From positions 45,234 through 109,233 of the forward strand of contig JAZQFS010000028.1 of NCBI GenBank assembly GCA_045539625.1: 64,000 nt of DNA, in the 5' to 3' direction. Below are positions 26,685 to 32,675 of the stretch, piece after piece. Numbering within the stretch: the first letter of the stretch is position 1; each line of letters starts with the position of its first letter. The translations under genes were made by a program, and so were the position numbers. Origin of the DNA: UMGS1387 sp045539625. Its GTDB lineage: Bacteria; Bacillota; Clostridia; Oscillospirales; CAG-382. A model generated the notes under the pieces. The model was not told the origin of the DNA. It made no database searches and saw only the letters and a list, made by a program, of their open reading frames with translations.

Positions 26685-27338
26685 ATGGATACAAAAATTA
26701 TAGTTGTCCGTCACGCACAAAGTACAGGAAATCTGCTCGGCGAATTTCACGGACAGTACCCTTCCGACATAACCGAGCTTGGCGTAAAGCAGGCACAGTG
26801 CACCTCGGAATTTTTAAAGGATTATAAAATAGACGTAGCCTTTGCCAGCGATATTCCAAGAGCCTACCACACAACACAAATTGTCGCACAGCCTCACGGT
26901 CTTGAGGTTACGGGTGTGGAAGGACTTCGTGAGATTTTCGCAGGCGAATGGGAGCAGATGCCCTTTGATGACATTGGCGGAAAGTATCCCGAACAGTACC
27001 GCATATGGCGTGAAGACCTCGGAAATGCGGCTTGTCCCGGTGGAGAAAGCGTAAAGGCGTTACAGGAAAGAGTGAATGCGGCGATTGAAAAAATAGTAAA
27101 AGAAAACGCAGGCAAAAACATTCTTGTGGGTACGCACGCAACGCCTATTCGTGTTATGGCGTGCATATGGCATAATGTGGCACTTGAAAAGATTACAACG
27201 CTTCCCTGGGTGCCCAATGCCTCTGTTTCCATTATCAATTACGACAGCAAAACGTTGGAACATTCTATTGAAAGCTATGCGCTTTGCGAACATTTGCTGA
27301 AGGAAAATCTGGTGACGGAATTGCCGAAGAATATTTAG
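26685..27338 (+). CDS. Histidine phosphatase family protein
   Basis: Cytoplasmic 2H phosphatase of 217 residues (phosphoglycerate-mutase-like). Seen: the phospho-acceptor motif VVRHAQSTGN (His9, with A in place of the usual G), the acid LREIFAGEWEQM, and the second His in VGTHATPIRVMA. Relatives act on sugar phosphates, alpha-ribazole phosphate or nucleotides; no substrate can be picked. An AAAGGAGAG site lies upstream. It ends the long + strand block; a terminator and convergent genes follow. Confidence 0.9.
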   Translation: MDTKIIVVRHAQSTGNLLGEFHGQYPSDITELGVKQAQCTSEFLKDYKIDVAFASDIPRAYHTTQIVAQPHGLEVTGVEGLREIFAGEWEQMPFDDIGGKYPEQYRIWREDLGNAACPGGESVKALQERVNAAIEKIVKENAGKNILVGTHATPIRVMACIWHNVALEKITTLPWVPNASVSIINYDSKTLEHSIESYALCEHLLKENLVTELPKNI

Positions 27339-27378
27339 GTTTTCATAAAAAACGTTACTATAATTATTTAATACAAAT

Positions 27379-27415
27379 AAAGGACAACACTTAAATTTGA
27401 AAAGTGTTGTCCTTT
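27379..27415. terminator. Bidirectional terminator between convergent genes
   Basis: Perfect 14-bp stem AAAGGACAACACTT (27379-27392) with AAGTGTTGTCCTTT (27402-27415) and a 9-base loop. T-rich sequence follows on the - strand and the stem itself ends in T on both. It separates the phosphatase gene (+) from the DUF4230 gene (-). Confidence 0.88.
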
Positions 27416-27419
27416 AAAA

Positions 27420-28082
27420 TTATTGATTCGTTTCTTGTTCGATAATATCTACCTGCATAATGTATCCATCTGGTATTAAATCAGTCAAAATACCTTTTAT
27501 CAACACCTCTGCTTGATTATCAGCTAATTCGAGAATTCCTATGGTGCTTGCTTTTTCAATTGCAAGTTTTTCGGCTTCGACAATAGCACGATTCATATCT
27601 TCTTTTTCGTTGAGATTGAAAAGTGCAAACTTTTCGTCATAGAATAAGATGTCGCTAGGATCGACTTTTGCATCAAGAACTTCTGCTTTTGGTATAGAAA
27701 TGCGAATAATTTTATCAGTTTTCTTCGGCTCTGCTATTGAGACTTTGGATATATCAATGCCGGCTCGAACGGTTGCTGTATATACCATTACAAAATTTGA
27801 CTTACTGAGTAGCCAAATACCGTCGTCCTCAAACTCAGAAATACCGGTGGTCTTTAGTTTTGCTGTTGTTAATTCTGATGCTCGTGATAATTCATTTAAC
27901 AAATACTCAGTGTTTACAATGCCTGAGTTGTTGCTGTTAAATATAAACCATAATGTAACTGCTAATACACAGAGTATAATTATCGATGTTATTAACAAGA
28001 CTTTTTTTCGTGGCTTTACAAAACTGGAAAACTTTTTAGCGAGGGTGGGCTTGGTTTGTTGCTGAATGTTCTTTTCTTCCAT
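27420..28082 (-). CDS. DUF4230 domain membrane-anchored protein
   Basis: Protein of 220 residues: a Lys-rich cytoplasmic N-terminus, one membrane helix (VLLITSIIILCVLAVTLWFIF, about residues 29-49) and an outer DUF4230 domain (about residues 60-215) with the pattern VMVYTATVRAGIDISKV and IRISIPKAEVLDAKVDPSD. The family is widespread and of unknown function; its fold resembles stomatin/SPFH-type membrane-associated domains only loosely. The gene is visibly more AT-rich than its neighbours. A 31-residue peptide gene (28104-28199) lies 21 bases upstream in the same direction. Start ATG 28082 is preceded by GAAAGGATA. Confidence 0.8.
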   Translation of the reverse strand: MEEKNIQQQTKPTLAKKFSSFVKPRKKVLLITSIIILCVLAVTLWFIFNSNNSGIVNTEYLLNELSRASELTTAKLKTTGISEFEDDGIWLLSKSNFVMVYTATVRAGIDISKVSIAEPKKTDKIIRISIPKAEVLDAKVDPSDILFYDEKFALFNLNEKEDMNRAIVEAEKLAIEKASTIGILELADNQAEVLIKGILTDLIPDGYIMQVDIIEQETNQ

Positions 28083-28103
28083 TTCAAATATCCTTTCTCA
28101 TAA

Positions 28104-28199
28104 CTAAAATATAGTAATTAGTACAGCGCGTATAACAACAAAAGCAACTATGATTGCTAATGCTGTTACTATAGTTTTTAAGACTGTCTTTTTGTCCAT
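28104..28199 (-). CDS. Small membrane peptide upstream of DUF4230 (31 aa)
   Basis: Complete frame of 31 residues, reading MDKKTVLKTIVTALAIIVAF and on to VLITIF. It has a short basic start and then one hydrophobic helix of about 22 residues. The start has a perfect AGGAGGTG ribosome site (28206-28213) six bases away, the strongest in this part of the window, which is the main reason to call it real. It is followed after 21 bases by the DUF4230 gene. It may be a subunit or regulator of that protein, or a leader peptide. No homologue is recognised. Confidence 0.65.
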   Translation of the reverse strand: MDKKTVLKTIVTALAIIVAFVVIRAVLITIF

Positions 28200-28241
28200 A
28201 ATTTACACCTCCTTTTTGTCTTTATAATAAGATGTGTAAAT

Positions 28242-28249
28242 TTCGCGAA
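28242..28249. promoter_or_regulatory. Palindrome TTCGCGAA upstream of the small peptide gene
   Basis: Eight-base perfect palindrome in otherwise AT-rich sequence, about 43 bases before the start of the 31-residue peptide gene and next to the upstream RNA terminator. It could be an operator for the peptide-DUF4230 unit. No matched -35/-10 pair was found, so the role is speculative. Confidence 0.3.
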
Positions 28250-28261
28250 TTATGGTTTTTA

Positions 28262-28421
28262 AAATAAAAAAAGTGCGCCTCAATGAAGAAACGCACTGAA
28301 AAAGTGTATTCCCTCATTGTTGGTACACAATTTTGCCCATAGTGGTATGAGGAAAAAGAGAAAACACCTTTTACCAAAGTATTTTCCCACTATAAGGCAA
28401 AATATATAATTGTGTACCAAC
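28262..28421 (-). ncRNA. Candidate stand-alone small RNA (about 160 nt)
   Basis: On the - strand a promoter (TTGAAA, 17 bases, TAAAAT; 28428-28456) places the transcription start at the base of a long hairpin. Outer arms GTTGGTACACAA/TTGTGTACCAAC pair perfectly (28319-28330 with 28410-28421; AATT can extend it). Inner arms are TTTTGCC/GGGCAAAA and ATAGTGG/CCACTAT, with a U-rich apical loop containing CCUC and a GGUGUUUU segment. After a short linker, AGTGCG/CGCACT forms a terminator stem followed by seven T. No open frame of note lies within. It is unlike tmRNA, RNase P or a known riboswitch; a 6S-like rod was considered but the length is short. Confidence 0.6.
28265..28297 (-). terminator. 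Terminator of the candidate small RNA
   Basis: On the - strand, AGTGCG, a 14-base loop and CGCACT are followed by TTTTTTTATTTT. It lies between the long hairpin and the small peptide gene, so it separates the RNA from the DUF4230 unit. Confidence 0.7.
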
Positions 28422-28427
28422 ATCATT

Positions 28428-28456
28428 TTACCACAGAACAAATCAAATTTCAATAG
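28428..28456 (-). promoter_or_regulatory. Promoter of the candidate small RNA
   Basis: Read on the - strand: TTGAAA, exactly 17 bases, TAAAAT. The predicted start is 6-8 bases on, at the first base of the hairpin GTTGGTAC. The coincidence of start site and hairpin base supports a real RNA gene. Confidence 0.6.
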
Positions 28457-28496
28457 CTTTGTCGAATTGTGTAATAAAATGTTGAAAAAACAAAAA

Positions 28497-28668
28497 GAAA
28501 AACCCGTCTTCCTTGTCGGAAAACGGGTACAGTTTCAAAAATTCATAGCCGTAAATCAAACTCACTTGACAGTAGATTATAAGCCGTGAGTCTAATTTCC
28601 GCTACGGAAAGAACACTACCGGACAGGTAATAAACCCAAGTAAATAAAAAGTAAAGCTAAATATTTAA
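28497..28668 (-). other. Structured 3' region and terminator after the zinc-ribbon gene
   Basis: A rho-independent terminator (- strand ACCCGTTTTCC, short loop, GGAAGACGGGT, then five T; about 28499-28528) lies some 140 bases past the zinc-ribbon stop. The stretch between has several stems on the - strand: TTTCCGTAGCGGAAA and ACTCAC/GTGAGT around CGGCTTATAATCTACTGTCA. It may be a long 3' UTR or a separate small RNA; no known RNA family is recognised. Confidence 0.5.
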
Positions 28669-28947
28669 TTACTGTTCTTCCTTCATTGCTGCGAAGCAGT
28701 CGCTGCAATAAACGGGTCTGTCGCTGGTGGGCTGGAAGGGAACCTTAGCTTCCTTGCCGCAGTTTGCACAAGTAGTTGTGAAGTATTCTCTCTGGGGTTT
28801 AGCTGCGTTCTTTCTCTTGTCGCGGCAAGCCTTGCATCTCTGGGGTTCGTTCTGGAAGCCCTTTTCTGCGTAGAATTCCTGTTCGCCTGCTGTGAAGATA
28901 AATTCTTCGCCGCAATCCTTGCAAACTAATGTCTTGTTTTCGTACAT
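28669..28947 (-). CDS. Zinc-ribbon protein
   Basis: Soluble protein of 92 residues with two zinc ribbons. The first pairs CKDCGEEFIF (near residue 9) with CKACRDKRKN; the second pairs CANCGKEAKVPF with CSDCFAAM near the C-terminus. Small proteins of this CxxC-spacer-CxxC layout are common in Clostridia and are annotated only as zinc-binding; nucleic acid binding is plausible but unproven. The sigma-H-like gene lies 92 bases upstream on the same strand. Ribosome site GAGGGAAAGAAC precedes the ATG. Confidence 0.8.
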   Translation of the reverse strand: MYENKTLVCKDCGEEFIFTAGEQEFYAEKGFQNEPQRCKACRDKRKNAAKPQREYFTTTCANCGKEAKVPFQPTSDRPVYCSDCFAAMKEEQ

Positions 28948-29039
28948 GTTCTTTCCCTCGCTTTGAGTAAAAATAATTTTTTCGTCCCATGACGGTTGCG
29001 AGCCGCCGCATTTTTATGCCGTACTACGATAGGACATAT

Positions 29040-29615
29040 CTATTTTGTGCCGTCAATAAATGAGCGAAGCTTACGCCTTGCCCTGAATAAAGTGTTGTCA
29101 ACGGACTTGGGGCTTTTGCCTGTCTTTTCGCTGATTTCACTTGTTTTGTAGCCGCATACCTTAAGAAAAACAGTCTTCCTTTCAGCCTCGGACAGCCCCG
29201 CAAAGCCTCTTGTGGCAAGCAGCTCACGAAACTGACGGGAAAAAGCGGTGTCCTCTGTGCCGTCTGATGAAGAAATATCCTGTCTTGATGCAATGTCGTC
29301 TTCATCCTTGACAATACCGCTTACCGTGGAATTGTACTTGTTGACAAAATTTGTCATGGCGTTGGTCATACAAACCGAAGCATAGGTAGAGAAAGATGCT
29401 TCCTTGCTCTCATCAAAGCTCATAGCCGCTTTGTAAAGTGCAATTCTGCCTTCCTGACAAAGGTCATCGTATTCACTGAACGGCAGACCGTAGCCCGATG
29501 CGAGAGAAGATACCGTTCTGGAAAATATACCGACAAGCTCTACAAATGATGCTGTGTCATTGTCCTTTACTGCCCTGACGAGCCGTAAAATCTGCTGTGC
29601 TTTGTTTTTTTCCAA
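29040..29615 (-). CDS. Sigma-70 family factor, sigma-H-like
   Basis: RNA polymerase sigma factor of 191 residues with regions 2 and 4 only. Seen: region 2 as YDDLCQEGRIALYKAAMSFD near residue 46 (core-binding and -10 recognition), the STYASVCMTNAMTNFVNKYN helix, and region 4 as TSEISEKTGKSPKSVDNTLF followed by RARRKLRSFI. The KSVDN-RxRRKL ending resembles SigH (Spo0H) of sporulating Firmicutes, the transition-phase sigma factor. At 191 residues it is slightly shorter than B. subtilis SigH (about 218). It could also be a paralogue with another regulon. Own promoter lies at 29695-29722. Confidence 0.8.
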   Translation of the reverse strand: MEKNKAQQILRLVRAVKDNDTASFVELVGIFSRTVSSLASGYGLPFSEYDDLCQEGRIALYKAAMSFDESKEASFSTYASVCMTNAMTNFVNKYNSTVSGIVKDEDDIASRQDISSSDGTEDTAFSRQFRELLATRGFAGLSEAERKTVFLKVCGYKTSEISEKTGKSPKSVDNTLFRARRKLRSFIDGTK

Positions 29616-29694
29616 TGTCTGCTCTCTCTTCGGTACTTAATCGTTAATGTTAAATGCGGTTACACGAAACCAATTTATTTCAGGTACATCTTTA

Positions 29695-29722
29695 ATTATA
29701 CCAAAAAAGAATATTTTGTCAA
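29695..29722 (-). promoter_or_regulatory. Promoter of the sigma-H-like gene
   Basis: On the - strand: TTGACA (29717-29722), 16-base spacer, TATAAT (29695-29700), about 80 bases before the start codon. Both hexamers match the housekeeping sigma consensus perfectly. The rest of the 29616-29962 gap is AT-rich; a + strand TTGTGC-17-TATAAT pair near 29749-29776 is also present but leads to no gene. Confidence 0.8.
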
Positions 29723-29908
29723 TACAATTTTCAAAATTAAATAATAATTGTGCAAATGAACATATTGACGTATAATTTTTTTGTGCAATAAATACTAAGA
29801 AAACCGCAGATTGTGACCAATTAATGCAAATTTTGACAATATTTTAATTGAGTTAACAATAAACGACAAAGAGGTTAACTCAAAAATGTTAAGATAATAT
29901 TAACAAAA

Positions 29909-29934
29909 GTCCGAGTGCGTATGCTCACTCGGAC
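29909..29934 (-). terminator. Terminator of thiT
   Basis: Stem GTCCGAGTG (29909-29917) with CACTCGGAC (29926-29934), 8-base loop. T-rich sequence follows on the - strand (TTTTGTTAAT). It lies 28 bases past the thiT stop. Confidence 0.8.
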
Positions 29935-29962
29935 CGGGAATATAAAATGTACAGTATAAATA

Positions 29963-30514
29963 TCAGATGTTTCTGCTTGACAGAGCCTTGTAGCAAATGG
30001 CGGCGCCTATAAGAGTGATAATAAGCTCAGGAAGCATAAATGCTCCGTTGTAGGCAATGGAATATATAAAGGGATTTCCCCAATTGTCGGGCATCCAGAT
30101 GTCAAACACGAAAGTGCCTGAGATTATGTGGCTGAAAAAGCGAAGAACAATGGCAAGTGTAGTTCCTGCCATAATGCCTGCGATGCCTTTCTTTGCGAAT
30201 AATCCTGCAAGGCCGAGAACGGTAAAGGCTATTATGTAGTCAAAGGCAATCATTCCTGCCCAGCGAGCAGGAGTAAGTCCCCAGCTCATAGCCGCAGCAA
30301 GATCCAGTAAAAATTGAATACAGGAATAAATAAAGCTTGCAGAAAGTCCCCATTTAAGACCGTGTCTTATTGACACATAGCAAACGGGGAGCATGCTGAG
30401 AAGAGTAATTGAGCCGCCCAGAGGCATTGTCCATACCTTAACTAAGCTCAGAACCGTTGAAAGAGCAATAAGGATGGCACATTCGACCATAATTTTGGTT
30501 TTTGTGGCTTTCAT
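29963..30514 (-). CDS. thiT: Energy-coupled thiamine transporter ThiT
   Basis: Substrate-binding S component for thiamine in a group II ECF transporter, 183 residues with six membrane helices. Seen: the ECF-contact helix near the N-terminus with ECAILIALSTVLSL, the PLGGSITLLSMLPV block, and the later WGLTPARWAGMIAFDY and FSHIISGTFVFD segments typical of ThiT. The frame is open 33 bases further upstream, but the ATG at 30514 follows GGAGG and gives the family N-terminus. A TPP riboswitch in the leader supports thiamine as substrate. It needs EcfA1, EcfA2 and EcfT; the two ATPases are at 8.1-9.9 kb. Confidence 0.95.
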   Translation of the reverse strand: MKATKTKIMVECAILIALSTVLSLVKVWTMPLGGSITLLSMLPVCYVSIRHGLKWGLSASFIYSCIQFLLDLAAAMSWGLTPARWAGMIAFDYIIAFTVLGLAGLFAKKGIAGIMAGTTLAIVLRFFSHIISGTFVFDIWMPDNWGNPFIYSIAYNGAFMLPELIITLIGAAICYKALSSRNI

Positions 30515-30581
30515 AAAAAGACCTCCGTAAAATAAAAAATACCGCACACAATATCGGTGCAGTACATACGCTCTTTTTAAG

Positions 30582-30672
30582 CTAATCTCCCTACGCCGGT
30601 ATTATCCGAACAGGTTTAAAGGGTTCAAGGACTATCCTTATCTCAGCCGTTTTTCAACAGCACCCCTGATAT
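30582..30672 (-). promoter_or_regulatory. TPP riboswitch (THI element) controlling thiT
   Basis: On the - strand the leader contains the conserved blocks in order: GGGGTGC, CTGAGA, then ACCCTTTAAACCTGTTCGGA, then AATACCGGCGTAGGGA. It senses thiamine pyrophosphate and turns thiT off when the cofactor is plentiful. A weak hairpin with ATTTTTTATTTT (around 30530-30560) precedes the ribosome site and could be the off-state terminator. It lies between a consensus promoter and thiT. Confidence 0.97.
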
Positions 30673-30692
30673 TGATTTTGCGGTTCGGGAGT

Positions 30693-30721
30693 ATTATACT
30701 ACCAAACAGTAATTTTGTCAA
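30693..30721 (-). promoter_or_regulatory. Promoter of the thiT leader
   Basis: On the - strand: TTGACA (30716-30721), 17-base spacer, TATAAT (30693-30698), a perfect housekeeping-sigma promoter about 20 bases before the riboswitch. Confidence 0.9.
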
Positions 30722-30788
30722 TATATTTTTTAAAAAACTATTGCAAATTCGCAGAAAATGGTGTATACTGTACAGGTAAATTTGATTT

Positions 30789-30872
30789 GCGCCTGTGGCG
30801 GAATTGGCAGACGCGCCAGACTTAGGATCTGGTGTCTACGACGTGGGGGTTCGAAGCCTCTCGGGCGCACCA
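30789..30872 (+). tRNA. tRNA-Leu (anticodon UAG)
   Basis: Complete class II tRNA of 84 bases. Acceptor stem GCGCCTG (30789-30795) pairs with CGGGCGC (30862-30868), followed by A and an encoded CCA. The D-loop holds GGCAGAC; the anticodon stem CCAGA/TCTGG encloses CTTAGGA with anticodon TAG at 30823-30825, reading CUA. The extra arm is TGTCTACGACGTG and the T-arm GGGGGTTCGAAGCCTC is canonical. A strong terminator follows at once. Confidence 0.96.
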
Positions 30873-30918
30873 AAAAGAAACGACAATTTTCGACAGAAGA
30901 TTGTCGTTTCTTTTTGTT
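30872..30918 (+). terminator. Terminator of tRNA-Leu
   Basis: Sixteen-bp stem AAAAAGAAACGACAAT (30872-30887) with ATTGTCGTTTCTTTTT (30900-30915), loop of 12, directly after the CCA end. Confidence 0.9.
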
Positions 30919-31021
30919 CTTTTCACTTTTTTCGTTCTTCTCTCTTCCCTCAAATTGTCGTTTCCAGATAAAAGATAAGAAAGAAGAGATAAAAGAAAAG
31001 GTAGCTTTGCTCCGCAAAGCA

Positions 31022-31050
31022 TTGATTTGAATAACGAATTATGATATAAT
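31022..31050 (+). promoter_or_regulatory. Promoter of the four-helix-bundle/mini-peptidase pair
   Basis: TTGATT (31022-31027), 17-base spacer, TATAAT (31045-31050), 20 bases before the start codon of the first gene. Upstream, 30919-31021 holds only a purine-rich stretch and a GCTTTGC/GCAAAGC hairpin. Confidence 0.75.
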
Positions 31051-31070
31051 ACATTCAGAGGTGATGATGA

Positions 31071-31418
31071 ATGAACAGTCCTTTACTCGATAAATCTCTC
31101 GATTTTGCAACACAAATCGTATTGTTTTATGAAGAGTTTTCCAAATCAAAAAAAGATACAACTATCGCCAAACAATTACTTCGCTCTGCAACAAGCATAG
31201 GTGCAAACATAAACGAAGCAGTTTACGGTAACAGCAAAGCGGATTTTATATCCAAACTCCATATTTCACTCAAAGAAACGGGTGAAAGTATTTATTGGCT
31301 TACGCTTCTGAAAAGAACAAGTTTGATGGAATATAACTATGATGAACCCATTTCTCTTGCTGAAGAAATTAAGAGGATGCTGATTGCATCGCTTAATACC
31401 GCAAAAGAAAACAAATGA
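31071..31418 (+). CDS. Four-helix bundle protein (S23/IVS-associated type)
   Basis: Small cytoplasmic helical protein of 115 residues in the four-helix-bundle family first found in intervening sequences of 23S rRNA genes. Seen: the early block DKSLDFATQIVLFYEE, the core SATSIGANINEAV near residue 42, ADFISKLHISLKETGESIYW near residue 61, and a final helix IKRMLIASLNTA. The molecular role of the family is unknown. Here it is outside any rRNA gene and is coupled to the next gene by a four-base ATGA overlap. Confidence 0.9.
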   Translation: MNSPLLDKSLDFATQIVLFYEEFSKSKKDTTIAKQLLRSATSIGANINEAVYGNSKADFISKLHISLKETGESIYWLTLLKRTSLMEYNYDEPISLAEEIKRMLIASLNTAKENK

Positions 31419-31867
31419 AGATTCTTTTCACTGCCTTCAAAGGCGTTCACAACACTTCTTTTCAGTTAGTAAATCAAACGGTAGCGGATCATATTTTATT
31501 AACCAATAGCTTTCAAGGCTTGGAAAAAGACATTTCATTTGTCAGCGGCGATTGTAGCATAGTGTATATGTTTGGCGTCGATAAAGAATTAATCGATAAA
31601 GTCAGAATCGAAAAGAGTGCAAAGTACAATGCCGAAACGGTGCACACAGATTTTGACATACATTATTTAGAAACGATGCTTGGGAGCGTAGGCGTCTCTT
31701 ACACCATTTCAGATAAACCGACCCGTTTTCTATGTAATGCGGCGTATTATCATATGCTAAAGAAAAATCCTAATACAGTTTTCATTCATATTCCATCTTT
31801 AAAGGGCATGAGTATTGAATTGATGAATAAACTGATTAAAATTTTCAACGATATATGTTCCAACTAA
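31415..31867 (+). CDS. Short pyroglutamyl-peptidase-like protein (C15 family)
   Basis: Protein of 150 residues resembling pyroglutamyl peptidase I, which removes N-terminal pyroglutamate, but about 55 residues shorter than usual (around 205-215). Seen: an N-terminal FTAFKGVHNTSFQLV in place of the family TGFxPFG-N-S block, a Glu at residue 66 in RIEKSAKYN (family E-R-x-A-x-N), Cys107 in RFLCNAAYYHML, and His125 in VFIHIPSLKG. All three catalytic positions (Glu, Cys, His) are present in order, so activity is plausible. The start overlaps the four-helix gene (ATGA). A strong terminator follows 70 bases downstream. Confidence 0.7.
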   Translation: MKILFTAFKGVHNTSFQLVNQTVADHILLTNSFQGLEKDISFVSGDCSIVYMFGVDKELIDKVRIEKSAKYNAETVHTDFDIHYLETMLGSVGVSYTISDKPTRFLCNAAYYHMLKKNPNTVFIHIPSLKGMSIELMNKLIKIFNDICSN

Positions 31868-31936
31868 AACTGCAAGAGTTCGAATTCATACGCAAAAGTG
31901 CCGAAAATATCTTTTTTGTAGCCCATAGACAAAACT

Positions 31937-31973
31937 TGAGCGGTACACGTGAGTGTGCCGCTCAGGTTTTTAT
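31937..31973 (+). terminator. Terminator after the mini-peptidase gene
   Basis: Twelve-bp stem TGAGCGGTACAC (31937-31948) with GTGTGCCGCTCA (31953-31964, one G-T pair), GTGA loop, then GGTTTTTATT. Confidence 0.88.
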
Positions 31974-31974
31974 T

Positions 31975-32111
31975 GTGAGGGTATTCGAACCCTGAGAGGG
32001 CTTTTTGCGTTTAGAAAAGTTGCCCGACGGCAAGTTTTTAGCAAAAAGGTGCGAGACCTTTACGGTTGAGCAGGAAAGACGCGAAGCGGCTGATTCCCTC
32101 CTTCTCCGCCA
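31975..32111. repeat. tRNA-like remnants in a gene-free stretch
   Basis: Bases 31868-32223 hold no convincing gene. At 32092-32111, GATTCCCTCCTTCTCCGCCA looks like the T-arm and acceptor end of a tRNA-Ser including CCA. On the opposite strand near 31977-31992, GGGTTCGAATACCC looks like a T-arm. No complete tRNA can be folded. This suggests att-site or tRNA relics left by an integrative element. Identification is by pattern only. Confidence 0.45.
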
Positions 32112-32223
32112 CATTATAACCCTGACTTTGATAAAAAGTTGGGGTTGTTTTATTTACTGTCCTTTTTATTGTACATATGATATAATTAACCCAAGAAAAA
32201 GAAGCAAAGAAGGTGTAATCTAT

Positions 32224-32619
32224 ATGAATAATCCTGAATGGAGATTTGGCGTAGTTGCGAATATAACAGAATATCATATCGGTGAAGACGGAAAGAAATA
32301 TCGCGGAACAAAGCCCTTTACTGCGGGAACAAAGGTTTACTTAGGCGGGAAGAATTGGAGTGACAAACAGGACAGCATAAGAGCAATTGGGCGGAATAGA
32401 TTTGGTAGAATTGTATTAGAATGGATTGAAGTAGGTTGCTTGGAAAACATTAGAACTCAACGGATTTATAAGTCTCGCGTTTTAGATATTATAAGTTATG
32501 AAGAATGTGTAGAAGGAGAGAAATGGTGGAAACAAACTGCTTTAGACCGAAAAGAAACTGAAGATTTCGTTAAAAATTGGAAAATTAACTCGCTTGAAAA
32601 AAGCCGTTGTCAACATTGA
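32224..32619 (+). CDS. Uncharacterised protein (131 aa)
   Basis: Family not recognised. Soluble, no membrane segment. It opens MNNPEWRFGVVANITEYHIG and has a compact beta-rich N-terminal half (GTKVYLGGKNW, FGRIVLEWIEVGCLENIRTQ) and a helical, charged C-terminus. The frame is open a further 219 bases upstream, but that part has relics of a tRNA and no family-like sequence; the ATG at 32224 has AAGAAGGTG and a TATAAT (32181-32186) suitably upstream. It stands alone, AT-rich, next to tRNA relics, which fits recent acquisition. It resembles the size and isolation of immunity-type genes, but nothing proves that. Confidence 0.6.
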   Translation: MNNPEWRFGVVANITEYHIGEDGKKYRGTKPFTAGTKVYLGGKNWSDKQDSIRAIGRNRFGRIVLEWIEVGCLENIRTQRIYKSRVLDIISYEECVEGEKWWKQTALDRKETEDFVKNWKINSLEKSRCQH

Positions 32620-32626
32620 AGTAATA

Positions 32627-32665
32627 TAAAACAGCCGATGATTTTACGTCACCGACTGTTTTTAC
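32627..32665 (-). terminator. Terminator of murC
   Basis: On the - strand AACAGTCGGTG and CATCGGCTGTT pair through two G-T wobbles, followed by TTTATATT. It lies just past the murC stop at 32676 and may also stop + strand transcription. Confidence 0.7.
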
Positions 32666-32675
32666 TTTTATTGAG

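Noticed and set aside
28319..28421. Hairpin as a MITE-type mobile element
   Set aside because: No clean target-site duplication is seen, and a promoter and terminator fit the hairpin exactly; a small RNA explains more.
28262..28421. Assignment of the hairpin RNA to 6S RNA
   Set aside because: It is shorter than typical 6S RNA, has a separate terminator stem, and the central bubble is not symmetric; left unassigned.
29749..29776. + strand TTGTGC-17-TATAAT promoter
   Set aside because: No gene or structured RNA follows on the + strand before the thiT terminator; likely chance in AT-rich DNA.
32005..32223. Upstream extension of the 131-residue orphan protein
   Set aside because: The segment covers tRNA-like relics, has no ribosome site and no protein-like composition.
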